Notes under the pieces: generated by a model | Databases searched by the model: none | What the model saw: only the letters and a program-made list of their open reading frames with translations | Told to the model about the DNA's origin: nothing | Translations under genes and position numbers: made by a program | Shown: positions 44,236 through 52,815 of the stretch, in pieces | How the letters are laid out: each line of letters begins with the position of its first letter | Position numbering within the stretch: position 1 is the first letter of the stretch | Origin: Myxococcus stipitatus | GTDB taxonomy: Bacteria > Myxococcota > Myxococcia > Myxococcales > Myxococcaceae | Direction of reading: 5' to 3' | Length of the DNA: 64,000 nt | Assembly (NCBI RefSeq): GCF_037414475.1 | Contig: NZ_CP147913.1 | Location: 1,984,001 to 2,048,000 of the forward strand

Positions 44236-45189
44236 ATGAGCTCCTCCCGGAAACCCACCGATGGCTTCGCGTTCGCGATGATGTTCGTGCTGTGCGCGAC
44301 GTGGGGCACGCAGCAGGTGGCCATCAAGCTGGCCGCGCCCCACATCCCTCCGCTCGTGCAGGTGGCCCTGCGCTCGGGCATCAGCGCGGTGCTCGTGGGG
44401 TTGCTGTGCTGGATACGGGGCGAGCGCTTCTCCTGGAGGGATGGCACCTGGCGTCCGGGCCTGCTGGCGGGCGGGCTCTTCGCCGGAGAGTTCCTCTTCG
44501 TGGCGGAGGGGCTTCGCCACACCCACGCGTCGCACATGGCGGTCTTCCTCTACACCGCGCCTGTCTTCTCCGCGTTGGGGCTGCACTGGTTCGTGCCCGC
44601 GGAGCGCTTGCGCCCCACCCAGTGGATAGGCATTGGCGTGGCGTTCACCGGAATCATGGTGGCTTTCGCGGGTGGCTGGGTCCAGGGCGGGCTGAGCCCG
44701 GCCGTGCTTTGGGGGGACGCCTTGGGTGTGCTCGCGGCGCTGGCCTGGGGCGCGACCATCGTGGTGGTGCGCGTCTCCTCGCTCGCGGACGCACGGCCAA
44801 CCCAGACGCTGCTCTACCAACTGGTGGGAGCCTTCGCGCTGCTGTTCCCCGTCGCGCTCTTCACCGGGCAGGTGGGCCAGGTCACGTCGACGGGGGTGGC
44901 GTGGGTGAACCTGCTCTTCCAGGCCGTGGGAGTGTGCTTCATCAGCTACCTGGCCTGGTTCTGGTTGCTGCGCCGCTACGTGGCCTCCGGCCTGTCGGTG
45001 TTCTCGTTCATGACGCCCCTGTTCGGCGTCACCGCCGGAGTGGTGGTGCTGAACGAACGGGCGGACACCTTTTTCGCCGTGGGCGCCGTGCTGGTCCTGT
45101 CTGGGATTCTCGTCGTCAGCGCCTCGAACTTCTTCAAGCCCGGCCTCCCGCGCGAACCCGAGTCCGCCAATCCCTCCCACTCCATGTAA
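44236..45189 (+). CDS. EamA-family drug/metabolite transporter
   Basis: The 317-aa protein has ten hydrophobic helices in two EamA repeats. The first starts MMFVLCATWGTQQVAIKLAA; the second begins at about residue 160 with LAALAWGATIVVVRVSS and ends with PLFGVTAGVVVLNE. The double-domain length is normal for this family of exporters of amino acids or metabolites. Start ATG 44236 lies near GGATGG; the upstream frame runs into the divergent AraC gene. The substrate is unknown. Confidence 0.88.
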   Translation: MSSSRKPTDGFAFAMMFVLCATWGTQQVAIKLAAPHIPPLVQVALRSGISAVLVGLLCWIRGERFSWRDGTWRPGLLAGGLFAGEFLFVAEGLRHTHASHMAVFLYTAPVFSALGLHWFVPAERLRPTQWIGIGVAFTGIMVAFAGGWVQGGLSPAVLWGDALGVLAALAWGATIVVVRVSSLADARPTQTLLYQLVGAFALLFPVALFTGQVGQVTSTGVAWVNLLFQAVGVCFISYLAWFWLLRRYVASGLSVFSFMTPLFGVTAGVVVLNERADTFFAVGAVLVLSGILVVSASNFFKPGLPREPESANPSHSM

Positions 45190-45649
45190 CCCCATGGAGG
45201 TGAAACACCTTCATGGGGCTTCCACCGACGCCGAGCCACCCGAGGCCCAATCACAGAGTCGCTCGGGCTTCTCCCGAAGGAAAAGCCCCCACGCCGTTCG
45301 ACCCGTCACCATTCATTTCTGGACACCGCCTTGACGCACGGCGCCCATGGCGATTAGCCTTTACACGTTTTTCGCATTACCCGTTGTTCAAGAACCCAAG
45401 CGGCACCCACCCAACGCTCACGTCACCACTGCTCGCACGCTGCAACGCTTGAGTCCCGGGCCTCAACGACTCACCAGGTGAGGCCCACCCTACCTCTCAA
45501 GTCCGCATCGCCAGCGCATGACGCCGCGCACTTCGTGTACGCGGGGCGTGTCGCATTGCAGTTACAACATATTTCGCAATGTAGCGATTTACGGCTTTAC
45601 AAAAATCCAGGATGAGAACACCTGGGACTTCAACCTGGCGGGGGGAGCC
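45190..45649. other. AT-richer intergenic and control region upstream of the lipid-PKS cluster
   Basis: No gene is seen in these 460 bp. From 45340, and most clearly at 45551-45612, the sequence is much more AT-rich than its surroundings. It includes CATTGC (45554-45559) and GCAATG (45576-45581) as an inverted repeat with a 16-bp spacer and the stretch GTTACAACATATTTC between. This is the probable promoter and operator region of the biosynthetic operon. A GGGGGAG lies directly before the FAAL ATG. Confidence 0.45.
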
Positions 45650-47419
45650 ATGTCTTTGTTTGATGCGCTTGAACAGCATGCGGCAGCGCAGCCGGACGCG
45701 GTTGCATATGTCTTCCTGGATGGGGAAGGGGGACATCGAACCCTGACGTTCTCGCAGCTGTCGAGCCGGGTGCGAGCCATTGCGGCCCGGCTGCAGGCGG
45801 CGGGGGCCCGGGGAGAGCGAGCGATTCTCCTCTACCAGCCCAGCCTGGACTTCATTGAAGCCATCCTGGCCTGCTTCGCGGCGCAGGTCATCGCCGTGCC
45901 CGTCGTGCCGCTGCGCAACGCCACGGAGCTGAAGCGGCTGGCGGGCATCCTGGGGGATTCCCAGAGCAGCTTCCTGCTCACCAACTCCACGGTCCAGGCT
46001 CAAATCGAGCGCATCCTCCCCCAGGCCGCGGCGATGACGCCGGGGATGACGTGGCTGAGCACGGACACGATTCCGGATGCCGAGGCGAAGGACTTCCAAC
46101 GTCAGGTGTTGGAGCCGTCGAGCCTGGCGTTCCTCCAGTACACGTCGGGTTCCACGGGCACTCCCAAGGGAGTGATGGTCACCCACGGCAACCTCATCCA
46201 CAACGAGCAGACGGTCAAAGAGGCCTTCGGCCATGACCACAACACCATCTTCGTGGGTTGGTTGCCGCTCTACCACGACATGGGGCTCATCGGTAACGTG
46301 TTCCAGCCGCTGTTCCTGGGCATCAAGGCCGTGCTCTTCGCGCCCACGACCTTCCTGTCCTCGCCGGTGACGTGGCTGCGCGCCATCTCCGATTGGCGGG
46401 CCACCACCAGCGGTGCTCCCAGCTTCGCGTATGAGCTGTGCGTCAACCGGGTGAGCGCCGAGGACATGAAGGGTTTGGATTTGTCCTCGTGGAAGGTGGC
46501 CTACAACGGCGCGGAGCCGGTGAAGGCGCGCGTCATCAACGCGTTCGTCCAGAAGTTCGCGTCCCATGGCATGCGCGAGGAGGCCTTCTATCCCTGTTAC
46601 GGCATGGCGGAGTCCACGCTCTTCGTGAGCGGCGGGCTGCATACGGCCAAGACGGTGCAGGTCCCCGTGGACACGGAGGAGCTGGCCAGGCACGCCCTGG
46701 TCCGCAAGGACGACTCGGCCACGGTGCTGGTGGGCTGCGGGACGACCTACGGCGGCATGGAGGTCCGCGCGGTGGACCCCGAGTCGCGCGGGGTGCTCCC
46801 CGAGGGCCGCATCGGTGAGCTGTGGATTCGAGGCGACTCGGTGGCCGCGGGCTATTGGGGGCGGCCGGAGCTCACGGAGACGACGTTCCGGGCGCGCACC
46901 GCGGACGGTGACGGGCCCTTCCTGCGCACCGGCGACCTGGGCTGCTGGCGGGACGGAGAGCTGTTCATCACCGGGCGACTCAAGGACCTGCTCATCATCC
47001 GGGGCCGCAACCACTATCCGGACGACATCGAGAACACCGTCTACTACAGCCACGAGGCGCTGAGGGTGGGTGGCGCGGCGGCCTTCACCGTGGAGAGCGC
47101 CGAGGGCGATGAGCCCCGGCTCGTCGTGGTTTGCGAGGTCCACCGCAACGCCCTGCCCCATCTCACCGCGGCGACGCAGGAGGCCCTCCTCACGAAGGCG
47201 CGCAAGGCCGTGTCGGACCTGCACGGACTGCGTCTGGCGGAGCTTGTCCTCATCAAGCCATCGACCTTGCCCAAGACGACCAGCGGCAAGGTGCGGCGCA
47301 GCCACTGCCGGGATTTGTACCTGGCCAAGAAGTTCGACTACGCCGAGCTGGCGACTGACGCGGCGGCCCCTGGCGCCTCCGAGGGAGCGCCTCCAGGTCG
47401 TGGCAAGGAGGTCGCATGA
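45650..47419 (+). CDS. fatty acyl-AMP ligase (FAAL)
   Basis: The 589-aa adenylate-forming enzyme activates a fatty acid as acyl-AMP and hands it to an ACP, not CoA. The P-loop is YTSGSTGTPKG (164-174). Other motifs are PLYHDMGLIG, YGMAES (317-322), RTGDLG (426-431) and GRLKDLLIIRGRNHYPDDIE, the last being typical of FAALs. The AMP-binding domain spans about 10-455 and the C-terminal domain follows. The ATG at 45650 opens the first biosynthetic gene; an upstream frame from 45518 lacks similarity. Its stop overlaps the PKS start by 4 bp, so the fatty acid is most likely loaded on the N-terminal ACP of that PKS. Confidence 0.93.
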   Translation: MSLFDALEQHAAAQPDAVAYVFLDGEGGHRTLTFSQLSSRVRAIAARLQAAGARGERAILLYQPSLDFIEAILACFAAQVIAVPVVPLRNATELKRLAGILGDSQSSFLLTNSTVQAQIERILPQAAAMTPGMTWLSTDTIPDAEAKDFQRQVLEPSSLAFLQYTSGSTGTPKGVMVTHGNLIHNEQTVKEAFGHDHNTIFVGWLPLYHDMGLIGNVFQPLFLGIKAVLFAPTTFLSSPVTWLRAISDWRATTSGAPSFAYELCVNRVSAEDMKGLDLSSWKVAYNGAEPVKARVINAFVQKFASHGMREEAFYPCYGMAESTLFVSGGLHTAKTVQVPVDTEELARHALVRKDDSATVLVGCGTTYGGMEVRAVDPESRGVLPEGRIGELWIRGDSVAAGYWGRPELTETTFRARTADGDGPFLRTGDLGCWRDGELFITGRLKDLLIIRGRNHYPDDIENTVYYSHEALRVGGAAAFTVESAEGDEPRLVVVCEVHRNALPHLTAATQEALLTKARKAVSDLHGLRLAELVLIKPSTLPKTTSGKVRRSHCRDLYLAKKFDYAELATDAAAPGASEGAPPGRGKEVA

Positions 47420-50400
47420 GCGCCCGGGATGTCGAATGGGTGCTGCAACGCCACCTCGCCCGGCTCCTCCAGGAGCCCTCCGAAAACATCGACCTCTCGC
47501 GCTCCCTGAGCGAGCTGGGCCTGGACTCCGTCGGCTACGTCGACGTCGCGCGGTTCATCCGCGAGACGCTGGGCGTCCCGCTCTCGGTCGAGACGCTCTA
47601 CGAGTTCAACTCGGTGCGGGAGACGGCCGCGCACATCGTCTCGCTCATGCCCTCCGCCACTCCATCCGTCAGCGCGGAGTCGAGCCCGAGGCCGCCGGAC
47701 GAGCCCACGCGCAAGACAACGCCCGAAGTCTCCGTCGGTGAGAACGACGTGGCGATTGTCGGCGTCGGGCTGAGGGTGCCCGGAGCGCGCAACCTGGAGG
47801 AGCTGTGGTCGCTGGTGGCCGGCGGCGAATCCATGCTGCGGGAATTCCCCGTGGAGCGCATCGTGGGGCCCGAGGCGCCTGGCGCCACACCGGGCTACCT
47901 GCGCGGGGGCTTCGCCGAGGACGTGGATGCCTTCGATGCCGCCTTCTTCGGCATCTCTCCTCGCGAGGCGCTCGCCATGGACCCCCAGCAGCGCCTGCTG
48001 CTGGAGTGCGCATGGCATGCCTTCGAGGATGGAGGCTATGCGCCCGAGCGGCTCTCCGGCTCGAACACCGCGGTCTTCGTGGGCGCCTCCAGCTTCGACT
48101 ACTACGAGCTGCTGCTGAGCACGCAGGCGGCGCGCACCACGCACATCGGGACGGGCATCAGCCACGCCATCCTGGCCAACCGCATCTCCCAGTACTTCAA
48201 CTTCAAGGGCGCCAGCTGCGCCATCGACACCGCCTGCTCCAGCTCGCTCGTGGCCCTGGACCACGGAGTCCAGGCCCTGCGCCGAGGAGAGTGTGACCTG
48301 GCGCTCGTGGGCGGGGTCAACGTGCTCGCCTCGCGCACGCCCTTCCAGGTGTTCGCCGACGCGGGAATGCTCAGCCCGCAGGGCCTCTGCCGGCCGTTCG
48401 ACGACTCGGCGGCGGGATATGTCCGAGGCGAGGGCGTCGCGTGTGTGGTGCTCAAGCGCGCCAGCGCCGCGCTCCGGGACTCGGACCGCATCCTGGGCAT
48501 CATCAAGGGCGGCGCCGTGCGGCACAGCGGCCGGACAAACTCGCTCACCGCGCCCAACCCGGACGCGCAGGCGGAGGTCATCGGCGCGGCCCTGAGGGAC
48601 GCCCGGGTGGACGCCGCCAGCATCGGCTACGTGGAGGCGCATGGTACGGGCACCGCCCTGGGAGACCCCGTCGAGGTGCGAGGCCTGAAGAAGGCCTTCG
48701 CGCGGCCCGAGGCGGACAAAGCCAACGGTGCGGCTCCACACTTCTACGTCGGAAGCGTGAAGGCCCAGATTGGCCACCTGGAGGCGGCCGCGGGACTCGC
48801 GGGACTGCTCAAGGCGGTGGCCGCGCTCGCGAATCAGTCCATCCCCGGCAGCCCCTACCTCACCCAGCTCAACCGCCATGTGGACCTGAGTGATGCCCGC
48901 TTCCGCATCCCCTCGCACGTCCTCCCGTGGGACGGCACGCGGGGCGAGGTGACGCTTCCGGTGTCGCCTCGGCGCGCGGGCGTGAGCTCGTTCGGCTTTG
49001 GCGGCGTCAATGCGCATGTGGTGCTCGAGGAGGCCCCTGCCCTCCCCGCGCGGACCGCGCCGGCGAAGCCCCGGCTGTTCCTGCTCTCCGCGCGCACCGC
49101 GGAGGCGCTCAAGGCCCAGGGCCTCCAGCTCGCACGGCACCTGGCCGCGCGGACCTTCCCGGACACGGGCACGGAGCACGCCTGTCTGGAGGACGTCTCG
49201 TTCACCTTGCGCCACGGCCGGCAGGCGCTGGCGCATCGGGCCGCCCTCGTGGCCCAGTCCGTGGGTGAGCTGGTGGAGCGGCTCCACCTCCTCTCGCGCG
49301 ACGCGGGTGGCAACAGCCTGGAGGTGCTCACGGGCGTGGCCCACGGCGAGCCCCAGAGCATCCGGGAGCTGTTCGCAAGCGAGGACGCGCTCCACACGCA
49401 TCTGGGTGAGATGGCGGCGCGCGGGGAGCTGCACAAGCTCGCGCGGCTCTGGACCCAGGGGCTGGTCATCGACTGGGCTCGAATCCTCCCGCGCGGTGGC
49501 GCCGCGCTCGCGACCTTGCCGGGGTATCCGTTCGCGCGCGAGCGCTTCTGGGTCCGGCATGCCCAGGCGGAGTCCTCGGCGCCGTCGCCCGCGCCCCGCG
49601 CCCCGGCGGTCGCCTTCTACACGCCGCGCTGGGTGCCCAAACCGCTGCCAGCGCCGCAAGGGAACGTGAGCGGCTCGCTCGTGGCCTTGGTCGACGGTGA
49701 GCGAGGCAGGAGCACCGCGAGCGTGCTCGCGCGCCTCTTGCCTCAGTGCGCCGTCAAGGTCACCCCGTGTCCGTCGGCGCAGACGAGCGCGCAGACCGCC
49801 GCGACGGAGCTGCTCCAGCGCATCGGCTCACCGAGCGCGGTGGTGGACCTCACGCCGCTGGATGGGAACCTCTACCAGGACAGCGCAGCGGTCCTCCGCA
49901 AGCTGGAGTTCCTGCGCCACCTGACCGGCGGCGCGCTGCGACGAGGCGAGCCGATGAGCCTGGTGCAGGTGACGCTCGGGTTGCAGGACCTGGGCGGCAT
50001 CTCCTCCCTGGCTGGCGCGCAGGATGCCGGCTTCTTCAAGCACCTCTCCGCGGAGTACCGGCGCTGCCGCAGCAAGACGGTCGACTTCCCCGCCAAGGAC
50101 TTCAGCGCCGAGGTGCTGGCGGTGCACCTGGCGCACGAGCTGGAGCACCACGACGGCGAAGGCGAGGTGGCCCACGCCCGTGGCCAGCGCTTCGCGCGGG
50201 AGCTGGAGCGCGCGAGCGTCCCAGCGGACCTGGCCACGCCGGAGCGCGGCGACAACGACGTCGCGTTCATCACCGGGGGCCTGGGTGACATTGGCCTGCG
50301 CGTGGCGCAGGACCTCGCGGAGCGAGGCTTCCGCGCGCTCCTGCTGACGGGCCGACGCGAGCTGTCCGCGGACAAGCGCGCCGTGCTCGATGCGCTCGAG

Positions 50401-52815
50401 CGGCAGGGCACGGCGGTGGTCCTGTACCGGGGCGCGCTGGAGGATGAACACGCGCTCGGCCAGGCGCTGGCGGACTTCCGCGCCAGGCACGGCGCCATCA
50501 CCCATGTCTTCCACTGCGCTGGCGCCGTGGACCGCAAGAGCCCGGCCTTCTTCCAGAAGACGGCGGAGTCGATGGCGGAGGTGATGTCTCCCAAGGTCGG
50601 CGCGCTCCACGTGCTGCACCGGTTGTTCGTGAGCCAGCCGCCGCGCGCCTTCGTGCTCTTCTCCTCCGTGTCCTCGGTGGCGTCGCGGCTCGCGGCGGGC
50701 GTGCTGGACTACGCGGCCGCGAACCGCTTCATGGACCACTTCGCCCAGCACCAACATGCGCTGGGCCACCGGTACTACCACTCCATCCAGTGGACACGCT
50801 GGCAGGAGCTGGGAATGGCGCGCGGCGCGCACGAGTCCCAGACCGGTGGACATGCGCTGGCGGTGGACCTGTGCCTCGCGGCGCTGCGCCATGTGCTGGC
50901 CACGGGGCCGACCTGGGGCCCCACGGTCTGCGTCTTGTCAGAGGGAGACTCCGTCCTCCAGGCCACGCCTGCACCCGAGCCGCGCCGAGCCCCGGCCGCC
51001 GCCGCGCCCGCGCCCCGCGAAGACGCTCCGCGGGCGAAGCCGGACGCCATCCTCGCGCGGCTGCGCGCCATCGCGGCCAAGGAGCTGGAGACGAGCGAAT
51101 CCAAGCTGGACGACCACGTCCCCTTCGAGGAGATGGGCATCGACTCCATCGTGATGATGGGGCTGGTGAGTCAGCTCGAGAACTGGCTCGGCCGCACGGT
51201 GGACCCCGAGGCCGTCATCAGCGCGGGGACCCTCGCGGAGACGGCGCGCTATCTCGCGAAGCTGGCCCCCTCGGAGGCCATCGCCCCGCAGCCGCCGCCC
51301 GCGGCGGAGCCCTCCGCGCCCCGCTCCGAGGCCCCACCCGCGACGAAGACGGGCACCGGGCCCTTCCGGGTGGCCATCATCGGCATGGCGTGTCACTTCC
51401 CCGAGGCTCCGGACAAGGAGACCTTCTGGCGCAACCTGGTCTCGGGCAAGGACTGCGTGAGCCAGGTTCCCAGCTCGCGCTGGGACACCCGCACGCTCTA
51501 CTCGTCCCATCATCAGCCGGGCAAATCCATCAGCCAGTGGGGCGGCTTCATCCAAGGCATCGAGTGGTTGGACCCCACCCTCTTCGGCGTCAACGCCGAG
51601 GAGGCCGCGGGCATCGACCCGCTCATCCGCCTGTTCACCGAGTGCAGCCTGGCGGCGGTGCTGGACTCGCCCTATGAACGGGAGGGCCTCAAGGGCAAGC
51701 GCGTGGGCGTCTTCGCCGGAGCACGCTCCGGACAGTACGCCGAGCGCATCGCCATCCCCGGCAAGCACAGCGTCTCCGGCATCGGGCAGAACTTCATCTC
51801 CGCGTATGTCTCCCACCTGCTGGACCTGCGAGGGCCCAGCCTCGTGCTGGACTCGGCGTGCTCCTCGTCGCTCGCGGCCGTGCATCTGGCGTGTCAGAGC
51901 CTGCGCAGCGGGGACTCGGAGCTGGCCATCGCGGGCGGCGTGGAGGTGCTGCTCGAGGAGAAGGTCTACCAGTTCCTGAGCGCGGCCCACGCGCTGTCTC
52001 CCGACGGGAGATGCCGCACGTTCGACGAGCGCGCCAACGGCTTCGTCCCCGGCGAGGGCGTGGGCTGCGTCCTGCTCAAGCCCCTGGACCGGGCCTTGGA
52101 GGATGGAGACCCCATCTACGCCGTGCTGGACGGCGGCGCGATGAACAACGACGGCAGCACGCTGGGCGTCACCACGCCTGGGGTGGAGGGACAGGTGGAC
52201 GTCATCACCCGCGCCCTGGACAACGCGGGCCTGTCGCCTCGGAACATCTCCTACGTGGAGGCCCACGGCACGGGGACGATGATTGGCGACCCCATCGAGC
52301 TTCGCGCCCTGTCCCGCGCCTTCGCGCACGAGCCGCCAGAGCACTGCGCCATCGGCAGCGTGAAGACGAACTTCGGGCACCTGCTGTCGGCCGCGGGCGT
52401 GGCCAGCCTCATCAAGGTGGCGCTCTGCCTGCACCACCGCACGCTCGTCCCCACGCTGCACTGCGAGAAGGTCAACCCGCGCTTCGAGTTCGACCGCACG
52501 CCCTTCCTCCCGCAGCGCGAAGCCCAGGCCTGGGACGTGTCCTCCGGCCCGCGGCACGCCGGCATCAGTTCGTTCGGGTTCGGCAAGACGAACGTCCACC
52601 TCATCCTGGGCGAGCGCCCCGAGCATGCCGCGCGGCCCCAGGACCTGGAGGCGGCGCGCCGCCCCATCCCCGACAGCGCCAGGGTCTTCGCCTGGCACGC
52701 CGCCCGGCCCACGCCGCTCTCCCTCTCCGTCCCCGCGTCCACCGGCGACGGCCTGCTGGAAATCGAGGGCGTGAGAATCGAGGAGCTCGAGCAGGCCGAC
52801 AGGAGCACGCCATGA
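47416..52815 (+). CDS. AT-less polyketide synthase ACP-KS-KR-ACP-KS
   Basis: The 1799-aa protein has these domains. ACP1 (1-80) carries its phosphopantetheine serine at S38 in ELGLDSVG. KS1 (about 110-540) has C274 (DTACSSS), H409 (EAHGTGT) and H454 (GHLEAAAG). No AT lies in the following linker, which ends in LPGYPFARERFW as in trans-AT synthases. KR (about 735-1150) has TGGLGDIG, the FSSVSS serine and Y1099 in DYAAAN. ACP2 (1210-1285) has S1244 in MGIDSIV. KS2 (1316-1750) has C1482, H1617 and H1655. ACP1 probably receives the FAAL product; KS1 and KS2 extend it with malonyl units loaded by an AT encoded elsewhere. KS2 ends the protein, so its module continues in the next gene, which overlaps by 4 bp. 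Confidence 0.93.
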   Translation: MSARDVEWVLQRHLARLLQEPSENIDLSRSLSELGLDSVGYVDVARFIRETLGVPLSVETLYEFNSVRETAAHIVSLMPSATPSVSAESSPRPPDEPTRKTTPEVSVGENDVAIVGVGLRVPGARNLEELWSLVAGGESMLREFPVERIVGPEAPGATPGYLRGGFAEDVDAFDAAFFGISPREALAMDPQQRLLLECAWHAFEDGGYAPERLSGSNTAVFVGASSFDYYELLLSTQAARTTHIGTGISHAILANRISQYFNFKGASCAIDTACSSSLVALDHGVQALRRGECDLALVGGVNVLASRTPFQVFADAGMLSPQGLCRPFDDSAAGYVRGEGVACVVLKRASAALRDSDRILGIIKGGAVRHSGRTNSLTAPNPDAQAEVIGAALRDARVDAASIGYVEAHGTGTALGDPVEVRGLKKAFARPEADKANGAAPHFYVGSVKAQIGHLEAAAGLAGLLKAVAALANQSIPGSPYLTQLNRHVDLSDARFRIPSHVLPWDGTRGEVTLPVSPRRAGVSSFGFGGVNAHVVLEEAPALPARTAPAKPRLFLLSARTAEALKAQGLQLARHLAARTFPDTGTEHACLEDVSFTLRHGRQALAHRAALVAQSVGELVERLHLLSRDAGGNSLEVLTGVAHGEPQSIRELFASEDALHTHLGEMAARGELHKLARLWTQGLVIDWARILPRGGAALATLPGYPFARERFWVRHAQAESSAPSPAPRAPAVAFYTPRWVPKPLPAPQGNVSGSLVALVDGERGRSTASVLARLLPQCAVKVTPCPSAQTSAQTAATELLQRIGSPSAVVDLTPLDGNLYQDSAAVLRKLEFLRHLTGGALRRGEPMSLVQVTLGLQDLGGISSLAGAQDAGFFKHLSAEYRRCRSKTVDFPAKDFSAEVLAVHLAHELEHHDGEGEVAHARGQRFARELERASVPADLATPERGDNDVAFITGGLGDIGLRVAQDLAERGFRALLLTGRRELSADKRAVLDALERQGTAVVLYRGALEDEHALGQALADFRARHGAITHVFHCAGAVDRKSPAFFQKTAESMAEVMSPKVGALHVLHRLFVSQPPRAFVLFSSVSSVASRLAAGVLDYAAANRFMDHFAQHQHALGHRYYHSIQWTRWQELGMARGAHESQTGGHALAVDLCLAALRHVLATGPTWGPTVCVLSEGDSVLQATPAPEPRRAPAAAAPAPREDAPRAKPDAILARLRAIAAKELETSESKLDDHVPFEEMGIDSIVMMGLVSQLENWLGRTVDPEAVISAGTLAETARYLAKLAPSEAIAPQPPPAAEPSAPRSEAPPATKTGTGPFRVAIIGMACHFPEAPDKETFWRNLVSGKDCVSQVPSSRWDTRTLYSSHHQPGKSISQWGGFIQGIEWLDPTLFGVNAEEAAGIDPLIRLFTECSLAAVLDSPYEREGLKGKRVGVFAGARSGQYAERIAIPGKHSVSGIGQNFISAYVSHLLDLRGPSLVLDSACSSSLAAVHLACQSLRSGDSELAIAGGVEVLLEEKVYQFLSAAHALSPDGRCRTFDERANGFVPGEGVGCVLLKPLDRALEDGDPIYAVLDGGAMNNDGSTLGVTTPGVEGQVDVITRALDNAGLSPRNISYVEAHGTGTMIGDPIELRALSRAFAHEPPEHCAIGSVKTNFGHLLSAAGVASLIKVALCLHHRTLVPTLHCEKVNPRFEFDRTPFLPQREAQAWDVSSGPRHAGISSFGFGKTNVHLILGERPEHAARPQDLEAARRPIPDSARVFAWHAARPTPLSLSVPASTGDGLLEIEGVRIEELEQADRSTP

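Noticed and set aside
47338..49659. 773-codon frame antisense to the first PKS
   Set aside because: Shadow of KS1, with biased composition and no recognisable motif.
50938..52698. 586-codon frame antisense to the first PKS
   Set aside because: Shadow of ACP2-KS2, no motif.
51858..52811. N-terminal extension of the second PKS by about 318 residues
   Set aside because: The extra frame lies inside the first PKS gene, is Arg/Pro/Gly-rich and matches no domain. The ATG at 52812 gives a 4-bp overlap and a clean DH start.
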